Assembly (NCBI GenBank): GCA_900541875.1
Contig: UQLF01000007.1
Location: forward strand, 1 to 64,000
DNA from: an uncultured Collinsella sp.
Lineage (GTDB): Bacteria; Actinomycetota; Coriobacteriia; Coriobacteriales; Coriobacteriaceae
Direction of reading: 5' to 3'
DNA length: 64,000 bases
The notes beneath the pieces were generated by a model that was not told where the DNA came from, did no database searches, and saw only the letters and a program-made list of their open reading frames with translations. Below are positions 33,670 through 41,247 of the stretch, in pieces (positions within the stretch are counted from its first letter, which is position 1; every line of letters begins with the position of its first letter). The position numbers and the translations under genes were made by a program.

Positions 33670-35433
33670 CTAGTGCTTCCCGCCGTGGCTGTTGAGCCAG
33701 ATATTGCGGCCCAACATAAGCGCCAGCACCAGCGCGCTCACGTAGCCCATAAAGCCAATGACCGGGATACCAAACACAACCGGCTCGATGCGTGCGTAGT
33801 ACACCACCGACGAACCGATAAACAGGCCGGCGATCACAATTGCCATCGACATGCGGTCGATAATTCCGCCCAGCTGTCGCAGCGCCTTATCGCTGCTCAT
33901 GATCTGCGTGTTCACCTTAAGCTGACCGCGTGTGAGCATACGCGAAGCCAGCCCCAGGTACTCAGCCGCCTCGAGTGAACCTTTCGCCGCGCGATAGCTG
34001 CTCGCGGCAAGATCGCGCCCCATGTCGCGCACGCGCGCATAGGTGCTTTTCTCGTTTTTAATGTGCGTTTGGATGATCTGAATCATGTTGACGTTGGGCA
34101 TGTACTCGGTCAACAAACCCTCGAGCGTCACCATGCCGCGCGCGAACATCGTCACCACGCTCGGCAGCTCAACATCATTCTTACGCGCGAGGTTTAACAG
34201 CGAGGTCAAAAACTCGCCGATATCCAGATCCTTCAGGTCAAGGCCCGCAAAGTCAGCCACGATAAAGTCCAAATCGGACAAAAAGGTCGAATGATCGAGC
34301 TCAGCCGAGTCGCCACGCGTCACGGCGAAGCGCATGAGCGAATCCTTGAGCTTGGGCACGTCACCCTCGGCCACGGCGAAAATCATGTCCTTAACGATGC
34401 CACGATCGTGGCTCGACATGCGTCCGACCATGCCCAAGTCGATAAAGTAAACGATGCCGTCCTTGAGGATGATGTTTCCCGCATGCGGGTCGGCATGGAA
34501 AAAGCCGTCATCGAGCACCTGCGTCGAGTAGTCCTCGACAATCGCGGCACCGATCTTTTCCAAGTCATAGCCCTCGGCCACCAAGCGTTCAGGATCGGCG
34601 ATCGAAATGCCGTCGACGTAATCCATAACCACCACGTGCTCGGTGCACAGGTCCAGATAGGATTTAGGGCACGTCACGCCATGAACGCTCTTATGGAACT
34701 CGTAGAAGTCGTTGAGGTTTTTGGCCTCGGCCAAAAAGTTGGTCTCCTCGCGAAACGAGGTCCACAACTCCTCGACTACGCCGTGCAGGTCAACGAATTG
34801 ATCGGTGTTGACGAACTTGGAAACGATACGCACCACCGAGCGGATGATATCGATGTCCTGTGCCATAACCTGCTGCGCACCGGGGCGCTGCACCTTGACG
34901 GCCACGTCCTCGCCCGTCACCAGACGAGCGCGGTGCACCTGCGCGAGCGATGCGCTACCAAGCGGATTGGGGTCGATCGCATCGAACATCTCCCCCAGGC
35001 GCAGGCCGTATTCTTCTTCCAGACAGCTGAGTACGACCTCGTACGGCACCGGCTCCACGTCGGAGCGCAGACGACGCAGCTCGTCGCAAAAGCGCTGCGG
35101 TAGAATCTCGGACCGGTTGGCCAAAATCTGCCCCATCTTGACGAACATGGGGCCGAGTTCCTCGAGCAGGCGGCGCAAACGAACCGGCGTGAGGTTATCC
35201 CACACGCGGTACTTTTTGACCAGGCGAACAATCTGCCCAATGCGTTCGCGACGACCCGCCGGCGTGAGCTGATACTCCTCGTCCGGCGCCATCGCGTCGG
35301 GCTCCTCAGGCACCATATCGACAGCGCGCGGCTTCTTGCGAGCGCCCGAGACGACGGCATCGACCTCATCGACAACCGCCGCCTCGTCACCCAAGGGATC
35401 TAGATTGTTGTAATCGGTGGTGGAATCTGCCAT
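33670..35433 (-). CDS. ABC1/AarF/UbiB-family atypical kinase with C-terminal membrane segments
   Basis: 587 residues. An acidic N-terminal 60 residues precede the ABC1 fold, with the diagnostic KMGQ (in FVKMGQILANRSEILP), an Ala-rich nucleotide loop (LGSASLAQVH), VAVKVQRPG, HADPHAGN (catalytic Asp/Asn) and FIDLGMVG (metal Asp). Two hydrophobic helices close the protein (about 530-580). UbiB proteins assist isoprenoid-lipid biosynthesis or extraction, typically quinones. In a fermentative anaerobe the target may be another prenyl lipid. It is 8 bases downstream of the phasin-like gene, probably co-translated. Confidence 0.92.
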   Translation of the reverse strand: MADSTTDYNNLDPLGDEAAVVDEVDAVVSGARKKPRAVDMVPEEPDAMAPDEEYQLTPAGRRERIGQIVRLVKKYRVWDNLTPVRLRRLLEELGPMFVKMGQILANRSEILPQRFCDELRRLRSDVEPVPYEVVLSCLEEEYGLRLGEMFDAIDPNPLGSASLAQVHRARLVTGEDVAVKVQRPGAQQVMAQDIDIIRSVVRIVSKFVNTDQFVDLHGVVEELWTSFREETNFLAEAKNLNDFYEFHKSVHGVTCPKSYLDLCTEHVVVMDYVDGISIADPERLVAEGYDLEKIGAAIVEDYSTQVLDDGFFHADPHAGNIILKDGIVYFIDLGMVGRMSSHDRGIVKDMIFAVAEGDVPKLKDSLMRFAVTRGDSAELDHSTFLSDLDFIVADFAGLDLKDLDIGEFLTSLLNLARKNDVELPSVVTMFARGMVTLEGLLTEYMPNVNMIQIIQTHIKNEKSTYARVRDMGRDLAASSYRAAKGSLEAAEYLGLASRMLTRGQLKVNTQIMSSDKALRQLGGIIDRMSMAIVIAGLFIGSSVVYYARIEPVVFGIPVIGFMGYVSALVLALMLGRNIWLNSHGGKH

Positions 35434-35441
35434 CTGCGCTG

Positions 35442-35858
35442 CTACTCGGCCTCTTCGGTATCCTTCGCATCGTCGGGCTCAACGGACTCGACGGGCACCG
35501 AGGTCACGTTGTCCTCGACCGAATCGACGATGTCGCGCACATGGGCCAAGAAGGCCGTGCGCTCGGGGGCGGTCATAACGCGGACGCGGGCCAGGATGAG
35601 CTCGTCGAGCACGCGCTGAGCCGCGGTCTCGCCCTGCATGCCCAGGCGCTCGGTCAGGTCGGAGATGGTGCCGCCGGCCTGCTCGAACATATCGGACACG
35701 CTGCGGGCGATATCGGGGGTGCCGGTGTCCTTGCGGACCTGCTCGCCCTTGGTATTGAGGTCGTCGAGGACCTTCTTGCCGCCCTCGACGGCAACGGCGG
35801 CGGCGCCGAAGCCCACGTTGATGGCACCGTTAACAAGCTGATCGAGTTTCATAACCAT
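35442..35858 (-). CDS. Phasin-like helical protein
   Basis: 138 residues, almost entirely amphipathic helix, with an acidic C-terminal tail (ESVEPDDAKDTEEAE). It resembles small phasin-family proteins that coat polyhydroxyalkanoate granules, or related proteins encoded beside ABC1/UbiB genes. No PHA synthase is in the window, so granule coating is doubtful and a regulatory or partner role for the adjacent UbiB protein seems more likely. The ATG at 35858 is six bases from GGAG; a second ATG two codons later is possible. Confidence 0.75.
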   Translation of the reverse strand: MVMKLDQLVNGAINVGFGAAAVAVEGGKKVLDDLNTKGEQVRKDTGTPDIARSVSDMFEQAGGTISDLTERLGMQGETAAQRVLDELILARVRVMTAPERTAFLAHVRDIVDSVEDNVTSVPVESVEPDDAKDTEEAE

Positions 35859-35944
35859 GGTTGGCTCCAATCGTGAACAACTGCATTGGCCTTCTTGTAC
35901 CCAAGATTGGGCGAACGACACAAAATCGTTTGTCGCCGGGATAG

Positions 35945-35990
35945 AAATCGAGCGGGGCAAAGCCTTTGACGGCGTTTGCCCCGCTCGTTC
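35945..35990 (-). terminator. Terminator of the C69 dipeptidase gene
   Basis: Perfect 13-bp arms CGAGCGGGGCAAA and TTTGCCCCGCTCG (35949-35961 and 35975-35987), followed on the minus strand by ATTTCT. Confidence 0.75.
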
Positions 35991-36005
35991 GCTGCAAGGT
36001 TATCT

Positions 36006-37529
36006 TTACCTTACGTTGTCGTTCATCGCGAAGGAGTTCTTCATGGCGCAGCTCGTGGTGTAGAGCACCTTGCCCAGCAGAGCATCGGTCTCCACGCGCA
36101 CGAGCTCGGCAAAGGCCTCGTTGGCGCGGGCGAGCTCGGCAGACACCTCGGCCTCGGGCAGCGCGGCTACGACAGCGTCAACGTCGTGAATCTGCTTGTG
36201 GCCCATGCCGCCGACTTTCTCCTGATAATCCTCGACCGCGCGGCCGCACTCATGGAAGCGAACATCGGCCAAGGCACCGATCAGGCGATTTGCCCAATAG
36301 AAATTCTCGGACGTCACGCGAGCCTGCGTGTCGGCATAGTACTCGGGCATGGTCTCGACATTGGCGTATAGCGGCACGAGCGCGTTAAACGAGTTAGAGC
36401 CAAATGCCATCCACTGCACGGCGCAATACGCCGGCTGCGCATAGGGACGCAGCTGCAACACGGCGAGCTGGCTGTTACGGTTGATGCCGATGGGGCGATA
36501 TGCGCCACGCGTAGCGGGCGTGCCCTTGCTACCGTAGCAATCGTACTCCGTGCCCTGGTAGTGGCTCGAGAGTACGTACTTGATGTCCTCGATGGTCACC
36601 TTGCGCTCGGGCACGCGGCTCCAGGGGATATCGTCGCTCTCGGGCGTGTAGTCGGCGTCGGGGCCATCCCACACGTCGCTGGGGTTGAGACAGCGCTGCA
36701 TGTACCACGCGCGCGGCGTGTTGTAGACGTGGTCGCTGTCGCTGTGCGAGCCAAAGGCCTCGCGCGGGTTAAAGACCGCAGCCGGGCCGTCGCCCTCGAC
36801 GCCCAGCGTCAGGTCCAGATGCCACTCGGCCATCCAGGCGCGCAAGTCGGCGGAGCACATGTGGTCGGCCTGGGCGCCCTCGGCGTCATCCAGGTCAAAG
36901 CTGTCGATACCCAGCTGGTTGGGCATGGTCACATAGGCGTCGTCAGGCACGCGCTTGGCAATCCAGTGGTGACCACCGATGGTCTCGAGCCACCAGATTT
37001 CGTCCACATCACTAAAGGCGATGCCGTTGTTCTCGTAGGTGCCGTAGCGCTCGAGCAGGTCGCCCAGGATACGAACGCCGTCGCGGGCGGACTTAGCGTA
37101 CGGCAGGACCAGGGTCACCATGTCCTCCTCGCCCAGGCCACCAGGCTGCGCCGGCACATAGCCGTCCTCACCCTCGTTGCCCTTGGCGGGCACGTAGTCC
37201 ACGAGCGGGTCGGCGCCGCGAACGCGCTCATTGGTGGTGAGCGTCTCGGTTGCGGACATGCCCACATTGAGCTCGTTGAAACCGGCCTCGGCCCAGATGC
37301 CGTGGCCCGGGACAACATCGGGGACACTCGTGTAGCGCATGGGGTTATCGGGCAGCTCAACGGTCAGGTGACTCAGGACGCTCGTGTAGACGCGCGGCTG
37401 CTCGTCGGGATGCACCACGCGCATACGCTTGGGCTCAAACACCCCGTTGGACGAGTCCTCGTTGCGGGCGACCAGCGTCGACCCGTCGTAGCTCGCGTTC
37501 TTACCAACCAAAATCGTTGTGCACGGCAT
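36006..37529 (-). CDS. C69-family dipeptidase (PepD-type, Ntn hydrolase)
   Basis: A 507-residue member of peptidase family C69, N-terminal-nucleophile hydrolases that cleave dipeptides. The Cys at position 3 (start MPCTTILVG) is the expected nucleophile exposed after processing; GSTLVARNEDSS and SATETL contribute to the active site. The ATG at 37529 is six bases from AAGGAGG, while the ATG two codons earlier abuts it, so the shorter form is preferred. No signal peptide is visible, so it is cytosolic. It is transcribed alone, with a clear terminator. Confidence 0.93.
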   Translation of the reverse strand: MPCTTILVGKNASYDGSTLVARNEDSSNGVFEPKRMRVVHPDEQPRVYTSVLSHLTVELPDNPMRYTSVPDVVPGHGIWAEAGFNELNVGMSATETLTTNERVRGADPLVDYVPAKGNEGEDGYVPAQPGGLGEEDMVTLVLPYAKSARDGVRILGDLLERYGTYENNGIAFSDVDEIWWLETIGGHHWIAKRVPDDAYVTMPNQLGIDSFDLDDAEGAQADHMCSADLRAWMAEWHLDLTLGVEGDGPAAVFNPREAFGSHSDSDHVYNTPRAWYMQRCLNPSDVWDGPDADYTPESDDIPWSRVPERKVTIEDIKYVLSSHYQGTEYDCYGSKGTPATRGAYRPIGINRNSQLAVLQLRPYAQPAYCAVQWMAFGSNSFNALVPLYANVETMPEYYADTQARVTSENFYWANRLIGALADVRFHECGRAVEDYQEKVGGMGHKQIHDVDAVVAALPEAEVSAELARANEAFAELVRVETDALLGKVLYTTSCAMKNSFAMNDNVR

Positions 37530-37641
37530 GCGCATCCTCCTTGAGCGAAGAAATCAAACGGCAACAGTGTATCGCTTCGGCGCAAAAAGGGCGAAATCAC
37601 AACCCCTCAGAACCCCTCGGGACCCCTGTGTGCAAAAACGC

Positions 37642-38496
37642 CTATTTCGATGCGCGCTCGGCCGCTTCGATCACGTGTTTGGCGAGAATCGCCGTTGTCA
37701 CGGCGCCCACGCCGCCCGGCACGGGTGTGATGGCGCCAACGATCGGTTCCGCAGCATCAAAATCCACGTCGCCGACCAGTTTTCCGGCAGCCTCGTCCCA
37801 ATTAATGCCAACATCGATGATCGTCTGGCCCTCGCGAACCGCATCCGCGCCAATCGTGCGCGCGCGTCCAACCGCGGCGACAACAATGTCGGCAGAACAG
37901 CACTCGGCAGCTAGGTCACGCGTATGCGTATGGCACGTCGTCACCGTGGCATTGCGAGCCGTAAGCATGGCGGCAACGGGACGGCCAATTACCAGCGAGC
38001 GACCAACAACGGCAACTTTAGCTCCATCCAGTTCAACGCCGTAATGGTCCAGCAACGCCAACACGGCTTCTGCCGTGCAGGGAGCAAAGCCCTCGCCTCG
38101 CCCCGAAAGCGTGGTGAGCAGCGAGGCCGGCGTCATGGAGTCGACGTCCTTGGCGGGATCGAGTGCCGCGGCAACTGTATCCTCCTCAAGCCCAGCGGGC
38201 AACGGACGAAACATCAGGCATCCGTGAACAGCGGGGTCGGCATTGATGCCCTCGATAGCCGCCAGCAGCTCATCCTGCGAAACATCGGCAGGCAGCAACA
38301 CGCGACGAGCTTCGATGCCCACCTTTTCGCAGCGTTTGAGTGCACCGCGCTCGTAGGACAGGTCGTCCTCGCGCTCGCCCACGCGAACGATGGCCAGCGT
38401 CGGCACAACGCCGCGCTCGCGCAAAGCCGCGCAGCGAGCAGCGAGCTCCTCAGTCAACGCGCGGGCGACGGGAGCACCCTTCAATAGCTCGGCCAT
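37642..38496 (-). CDS. folD: FolD-type methylene-THF dehydrogenase lacking cyclohydrolase residues
   Basis: 284 residues with the FolD fold: VGRSLVIGRPVAAML Rossmann loop, DVGIN and PVPGGVGAVTTA near the C-terminus. Aligned by eye to E. coli FolD, the catalytic lysine of YVASK is Ala (YERGA) and the Gln of VQLPLP is Phe (MFRPLP), while the Asp of KDVD is kept. Lys and Gln are required for methenyl-THF cyclohydrolase, so this protein is probably a dehydrogenase only. fchA ends two bases before the folD start and can supply cyclohydrolase. The start at 38496 follows GAGGGG. Confidence 0.93.
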   Translation of the reverse strand: MAELLKGAPVARALTEELAARCAALRERGVVPTLAIVRVGEREDDLSYERGALKRCEKVGIEARRVLLPADVSQDELLAAIEGINADPAVHGCLMFRPLPAGLEEDTVAAALDPAKDVDSMTPASLLTTLSGRGEGFAPCTAEAVLALLDHYGVELDGAKVAVVGRSLVIGRPVAAMLTARNATVTTCHTHTRDLAAECCSADIVVAAVGRARTIGADAVREGQTIIDVGINWDEAAGKLVGDVDFDAAEPIVGAITPVPGGVGAVTTAILAKHVIEAAERASK

Positions 38497-38498
38497 GG

Positions 38499-39131
38499 CT
38501 ATCCCCTCTTCCTTGCGGCGTCGGCGGCGCGGCGCGCCAGCGCATCGGCGCGCGGCAGCCACGTATCCAGCAGCTCATCGCACGCCGCCTCGAGCTCCTC
38601 GGCACGCGCCCGGTCTTTCATAGATGTGGTGTTGGCAAAGAGCGTCAGGCTCGCACCCTGCATGGCAGCGCGGCAGAACACGGCGCCGCAGGCCACGTCG
38701 GACAACAGCTGGCGCGAGCCCTTATCGGCCATGTCCTCGAGCAGCGCCAGCGCGCGGCCGCAGGCATCCATGATCCGATACGGTGGCATGGCCGCCACGT
38801 GCAACGCGTCCTGAATCGCCGCAGGTCGAGCTGGGTCCTCGCGCGGAACACCGTACGCAGCGGACACCTGGCCGTACGCACGAACGTCCTCGGCGACCAG
38901 GTCCACAAGTTCCTGCGCCAACTCGTCTGCCTGGGCAAATGCACGCGTCAGGTCGTCCGCGCGATCGGCAAGCGCGGGATTAGCCGCCCCATAACGAGCA
39001 ACCATCCCACAAAGCGAGGCACCCAGCGCGCCCACAAAGGCGCTCGCGCTGCCGCCGCCGGGAACCGGCTCGCGCGCGGCCAGTGCCTCGGCAAACCCGC
39101 GGCAGGTCTTGTCCATCATCTCTTGGCTCAT
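38499..39131 (-). CDS. fchA: Methenyl-THF cyclohydrolase (cyclodeaminase/cyclohydrolase family)
   Basis: 210 residues, all-helical FTCD cyclodeaminase-like protein, matching FchA of purinolytic clostridia. It has the N-terminal PVPGGGSASAFVGALGASL loop that binds the folate, and YGVPR and ACGRALALLEDMAD segments in the helices. It interconverts 5,10-methenyl-THF and 10-formyl-THF. The ATG at 39131 is nine bases after AAGG; the one at 39137 is only three bases away. It is co-transcribed with folD, and fhs lies 10 kb away, completing the formate branch. Confidence 0.9.
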   Translation of the reverse strand: MSQEMMDKTCRGFAEALAAREPVPGGGSASAFVGALGASLCGMVARYGAANPALADRADDLTRAFAQADELAQELVDLVAEDVRAYGQVSAAYGVPREDPARPAAIQDALHVAAMPPYRIMDACGRALALLEDMADKGSRQLLSDVACGAVFCRAAMQGASLTLFANTTSMKDRARAEELEAACDELLDTWLPRADALARRAADAARKRG

Positions 39132-39507
39132 ACGCATGCACCTTCAAGTCATATACATCGGTCGGGCGGAATCGCCGACCAACCGCATCGATCACGTAAT
39201 GGTGCTAAGTCTAGCCCATAAGTACATGAGCGTCAGCGCACCTGACCATCGCAGATTTCTATGGCACGCGATAGGCGTCGACAACGCAAGCATGGGACAC
39301 ATGGCCCACCTTTCGAGACTCCCGGACGGTACAAACCGGGGCATATCTATAAGTAAGGAGCCCGTTGGGGCACGGCCGCGCAACGGCCACAAGCGATGAA
39401 CGGAGGCATAAGTCACACAGTACACAGAGACATCCGCCGCCAGCGCAATCAGTACCCTAACAGCATGCGGCGCCGTGATGTCATCAGCAGACAAGGAGGA
39501 CGCCACC
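39132..39507. other. Intergenic region ahead of lipoprotein gene 1
   Basis: A divergent 376-base gap with no gene. GGTCGGgCG..TCGcCGACC forms a short hairpin near 39160. The 19-bp motif ATGGGACACATGGCCCACC (39292-39310) is listed separately. TATCTATAAG near 39343 may be a -10 region. AAGGAGG at 39494 is the ribosome site of the lipoprotein. Confidence 0.5.
39292..39310 (+). promoter_or_regulatory. Shared 19-bp motif, copy 1 (lipoprotein gene 1)
   Basis: ATGGGACACATGGCCCACC, identical to 40258-40276. It contains the partial palindrome TGGG-acacatgg-CCCA. TACAAA begins 19 bases downstream as a possible -10. Confidence 0.55.
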
Positions 39508-40107
39508 ATGATGAAAAAGACCCTATCAATCCTTTCCCTTTGCATCGCCCTCTTTGCCGCGCTCGCCCTTGTGGGCTGCGGCGGGAGCGCATCGGGCGGC
39601 GGCAGCGCCCCCAAGAGCGAGAGCAAGGAAAAGGCCCCCGTCGCCAAGAAGACCGACTACATCTGGTTTAAGGTCGAGATGCCCGAGGGCGTCGGCGTAA
39701 GCGACTCTGCCGGCAAGAATGCCGACAGGGTCCAGCTCACCTTCCCCGAAGACGAGAACGCCTCGGCCGATCGCTTTATCCCCGTTTGGAAAAAAGCGCT
39801 GACGGCCGAGGAATCCCACGCCGACCAGGCGGAAAAGAAGGGGGATACGTTCCAGTGGAAGGATGGCGGGTCCGTCGAGTATAACGGCAGGACGTGGCTC
39901 GTCGGAACATACGAGGACAACAGCGGCATCTCAACCATGCTTTTTACCGATGTTGAGCCGGGAAGCGTCTACGTCCTCATCTCGAACTTCGACCAGCACA
40001 AGAAAGAAGCCGAGGCACTCCTCAACTCCATCGAGTTCCCCGATGACATGGAAGAGGCAGTTTCCGAGGCACGCGAAGTCGAGATTTCGAGCATCGAGAT
40101 CAGGTAA
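39508..40107 (+). CDS. Lipoprotein, paralogue pair member 1
   Basis: 199 residues of unknown function. Lipoprotein signal with lipobox LVGC (Cys at about 24), Gly/Ser/Lys linker to residue 48, then a compact domain beginning DYIWFKVEMPEGV and containing EYNGRTWLVGTY and FPDDMEEAV. It closely parallels the next gene in length, layout and motifs (FKVE-PEGV, NGKTW, EFADDIAEA), so the two are tandem duplicates. AAGGAGG lies eight bases before the ATG. Terminator follows. Likely membrane-bound and surface-exposed. Confidence 0.85.
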   Translation: MMKKTLSILSLCIALFAALALVGCGGSASGGGSAPKSESKEKAPVAKKTDYIWFKVEMPEGVGVSDSAGKNADRVQLTFPEDENASADRFIPVWKKALTAEESHADQAEKKGDTFQWKDGGSVEYNGRTWLVGTYEDNSGISTMLFTDVEPGSVYVLISNFDQHKKEAEALLNSIEFPDDMEEAVSEAREVEISSIEIR

Positions 40108-40176
40108 CGGGACACCCGCACGCGCCTACGCGCACCCGCGCACATGCGCCCCATTAAAACAACGGGCGCCCAACCC

Positions 40177-40211
40177 GGGGAGGGCCGACAGCACCAGCCC
40201 TCCCCTCTTTT
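40177..40211 (+). terminator. Terminator after lipoprotein gene 1
   Basis: GGGGAGGG (40177-40184) and CCCTCCCC (40198-40205), then TCTTTT. An outer GGGCGC/GCGCCC pair (40154-40159 with 40212-40217) extends it. Confidence 0.85.
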
Positions 40212-40257
40212 GCGCCCGAACATATTGCCACTTAACGGCGCAAATCCGGCCCTCAGA

Positions 40258-40276
40258 ATGGGACACATGGCCCACC
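40258..40276 (+). promoter_or_regulatory. Shared 19-bp motif, copy 2 (lipoprotein gene 2)
   Basis: Identical to 39292-39310. TACAGT begins 20 bases downstream as a possible -10. The two spacers do not match otherwise, so the 19 bp are selectively conserved. Confidence 0.55.
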
Positions 40277-40348
40277 CTAGCGAGCCGTCCACGCGTACAG
40301 TAAAGACAGGTAATCCATGGGCGGTTACAGATCGAGGAGGACACGACC

Positions 40349-40942
40349 ATGAAAAAGAAGGCCTTTGCGATTCTCACCCTCTGCATCAGTCTCTTTGCCG
40401 CGGTTGCCTTGGTGGGCTGCGGTGGCAGCGGCGACGCTACCGGAAGTGGCGGTGGCGGCGGGGCAGAAAAGCCAGCCGTGGATATGAGGACCGACTTCAT
40501 TTGGTTTAAGGTCGAGGTTCCCGAGGGCGTCGAGATTACCGACGTTGCCGGCGACACCGCCGACAGGGCCCAGTTTAAGTTCACCGAGAGCGAGCACGCC
40601 AGCGATCGCTTCATCCCCGTCTTCGACTCTGACAAGAACGCCGACGAGCTGTTCGACTACGAGGCAAAGTGGAATGCCAGCTTTGAGTGGACCGAGAATG
40701 ACCCCGTCAAATACAACGGCAAGACCTGGCGCAACGCTTCCTACACGCACTCGGGCGGCGTGACGACCGAGTACTTCACCGACGTTGACGGCGGCAGAGT
40801 GTACGTGCGCATCGACAACGTCGAGGAACACAAGGATGCCGTCGAGACCATGATGAAGTCCCTGGAATTTGCCGACGACATTGCCGAGGCCAAGACCGAG
40901 GCCATGGACGTCAAGCTCGACGATATCGAGATCAAGCGTTAA
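40349..40942 (+). CDS. Lipoprotein, paralogue pair member 2
   Basis: 197 residues, paralogue of the preceding gene. Lipobox LVGC (Cys at about 24), Gly-rich linker, then a domain starting DFIWFKVEVPEGV with KYNGKTWRNASY and LEFADDIAEAK. It is acidic overall. GGAGGACACGACC precedes the ATG. Each copy has its own promoter motif and terminator, so they can be expressed independently. Function unknown; no transporter or sensor is adjacent. Confidence 0.85.
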   Translation: MKKKAFAILTLCISLFAAVALVGCGGSGDATGSGGGGGAEKPAVDMRTDFIWFKVEVPEGVEITDVAGDTADRAQFKFTESEHASDRFIPVFDSDKNADELFDYEAKWNASFEWTENDPVKYNGKTWRNASYTHSGGVTTEYFTDVDGGRVYVRIDNVEEHKDAVETMMKSLEFADDIAEAKTEAMDVKLDDIEIKR

Positions 40943-41247
40943 GCGACTGGCGAGCGCAGCGGGAAACACGGGCGCAGTGCAAACAAGCGACGGTACCCCA
41001 GCGCTTCGTACCCAGGGAGGGCCGGTAAACCGACCCTCCCTTTCTTATGCCGGTAGCCAACGAACGCGAGGATGCCGGACGCCGGAACCGCTCCAAATGT
41101 AGCAACAGTACGAAAACGACAAGCACCCCAACACGTCCGCCCGCCGATTTATTGCGCCGCGCAGACAATTAAACCAGCATCTTTAAACATCTGGGCAGTA
41201 TAGTGACCAAAACTATCGCATAACCGCACTCTGCGAATGGAGAAGTT
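40943..41247. other. Intergenic region between lipoprotein 2 and the phospholipase
   Basis: Gene-free 305 bases. A terminator occupies 41014-41046. The remainder presumably holds the promoter of the phospholipase gene (GTATAGT near 41198 resembles a -10). No repeat or RNA was recognised. Confidence 0.5.
41014..41046 (+). terminator. Terminator after lipoprotein gene 2
   Basis: AGGGAGGG (41014-41021) and CCCTCCCT (41034-41041) with an inner GGT/ACC pair, followed by TTTCTT. Confidence 0.85.
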
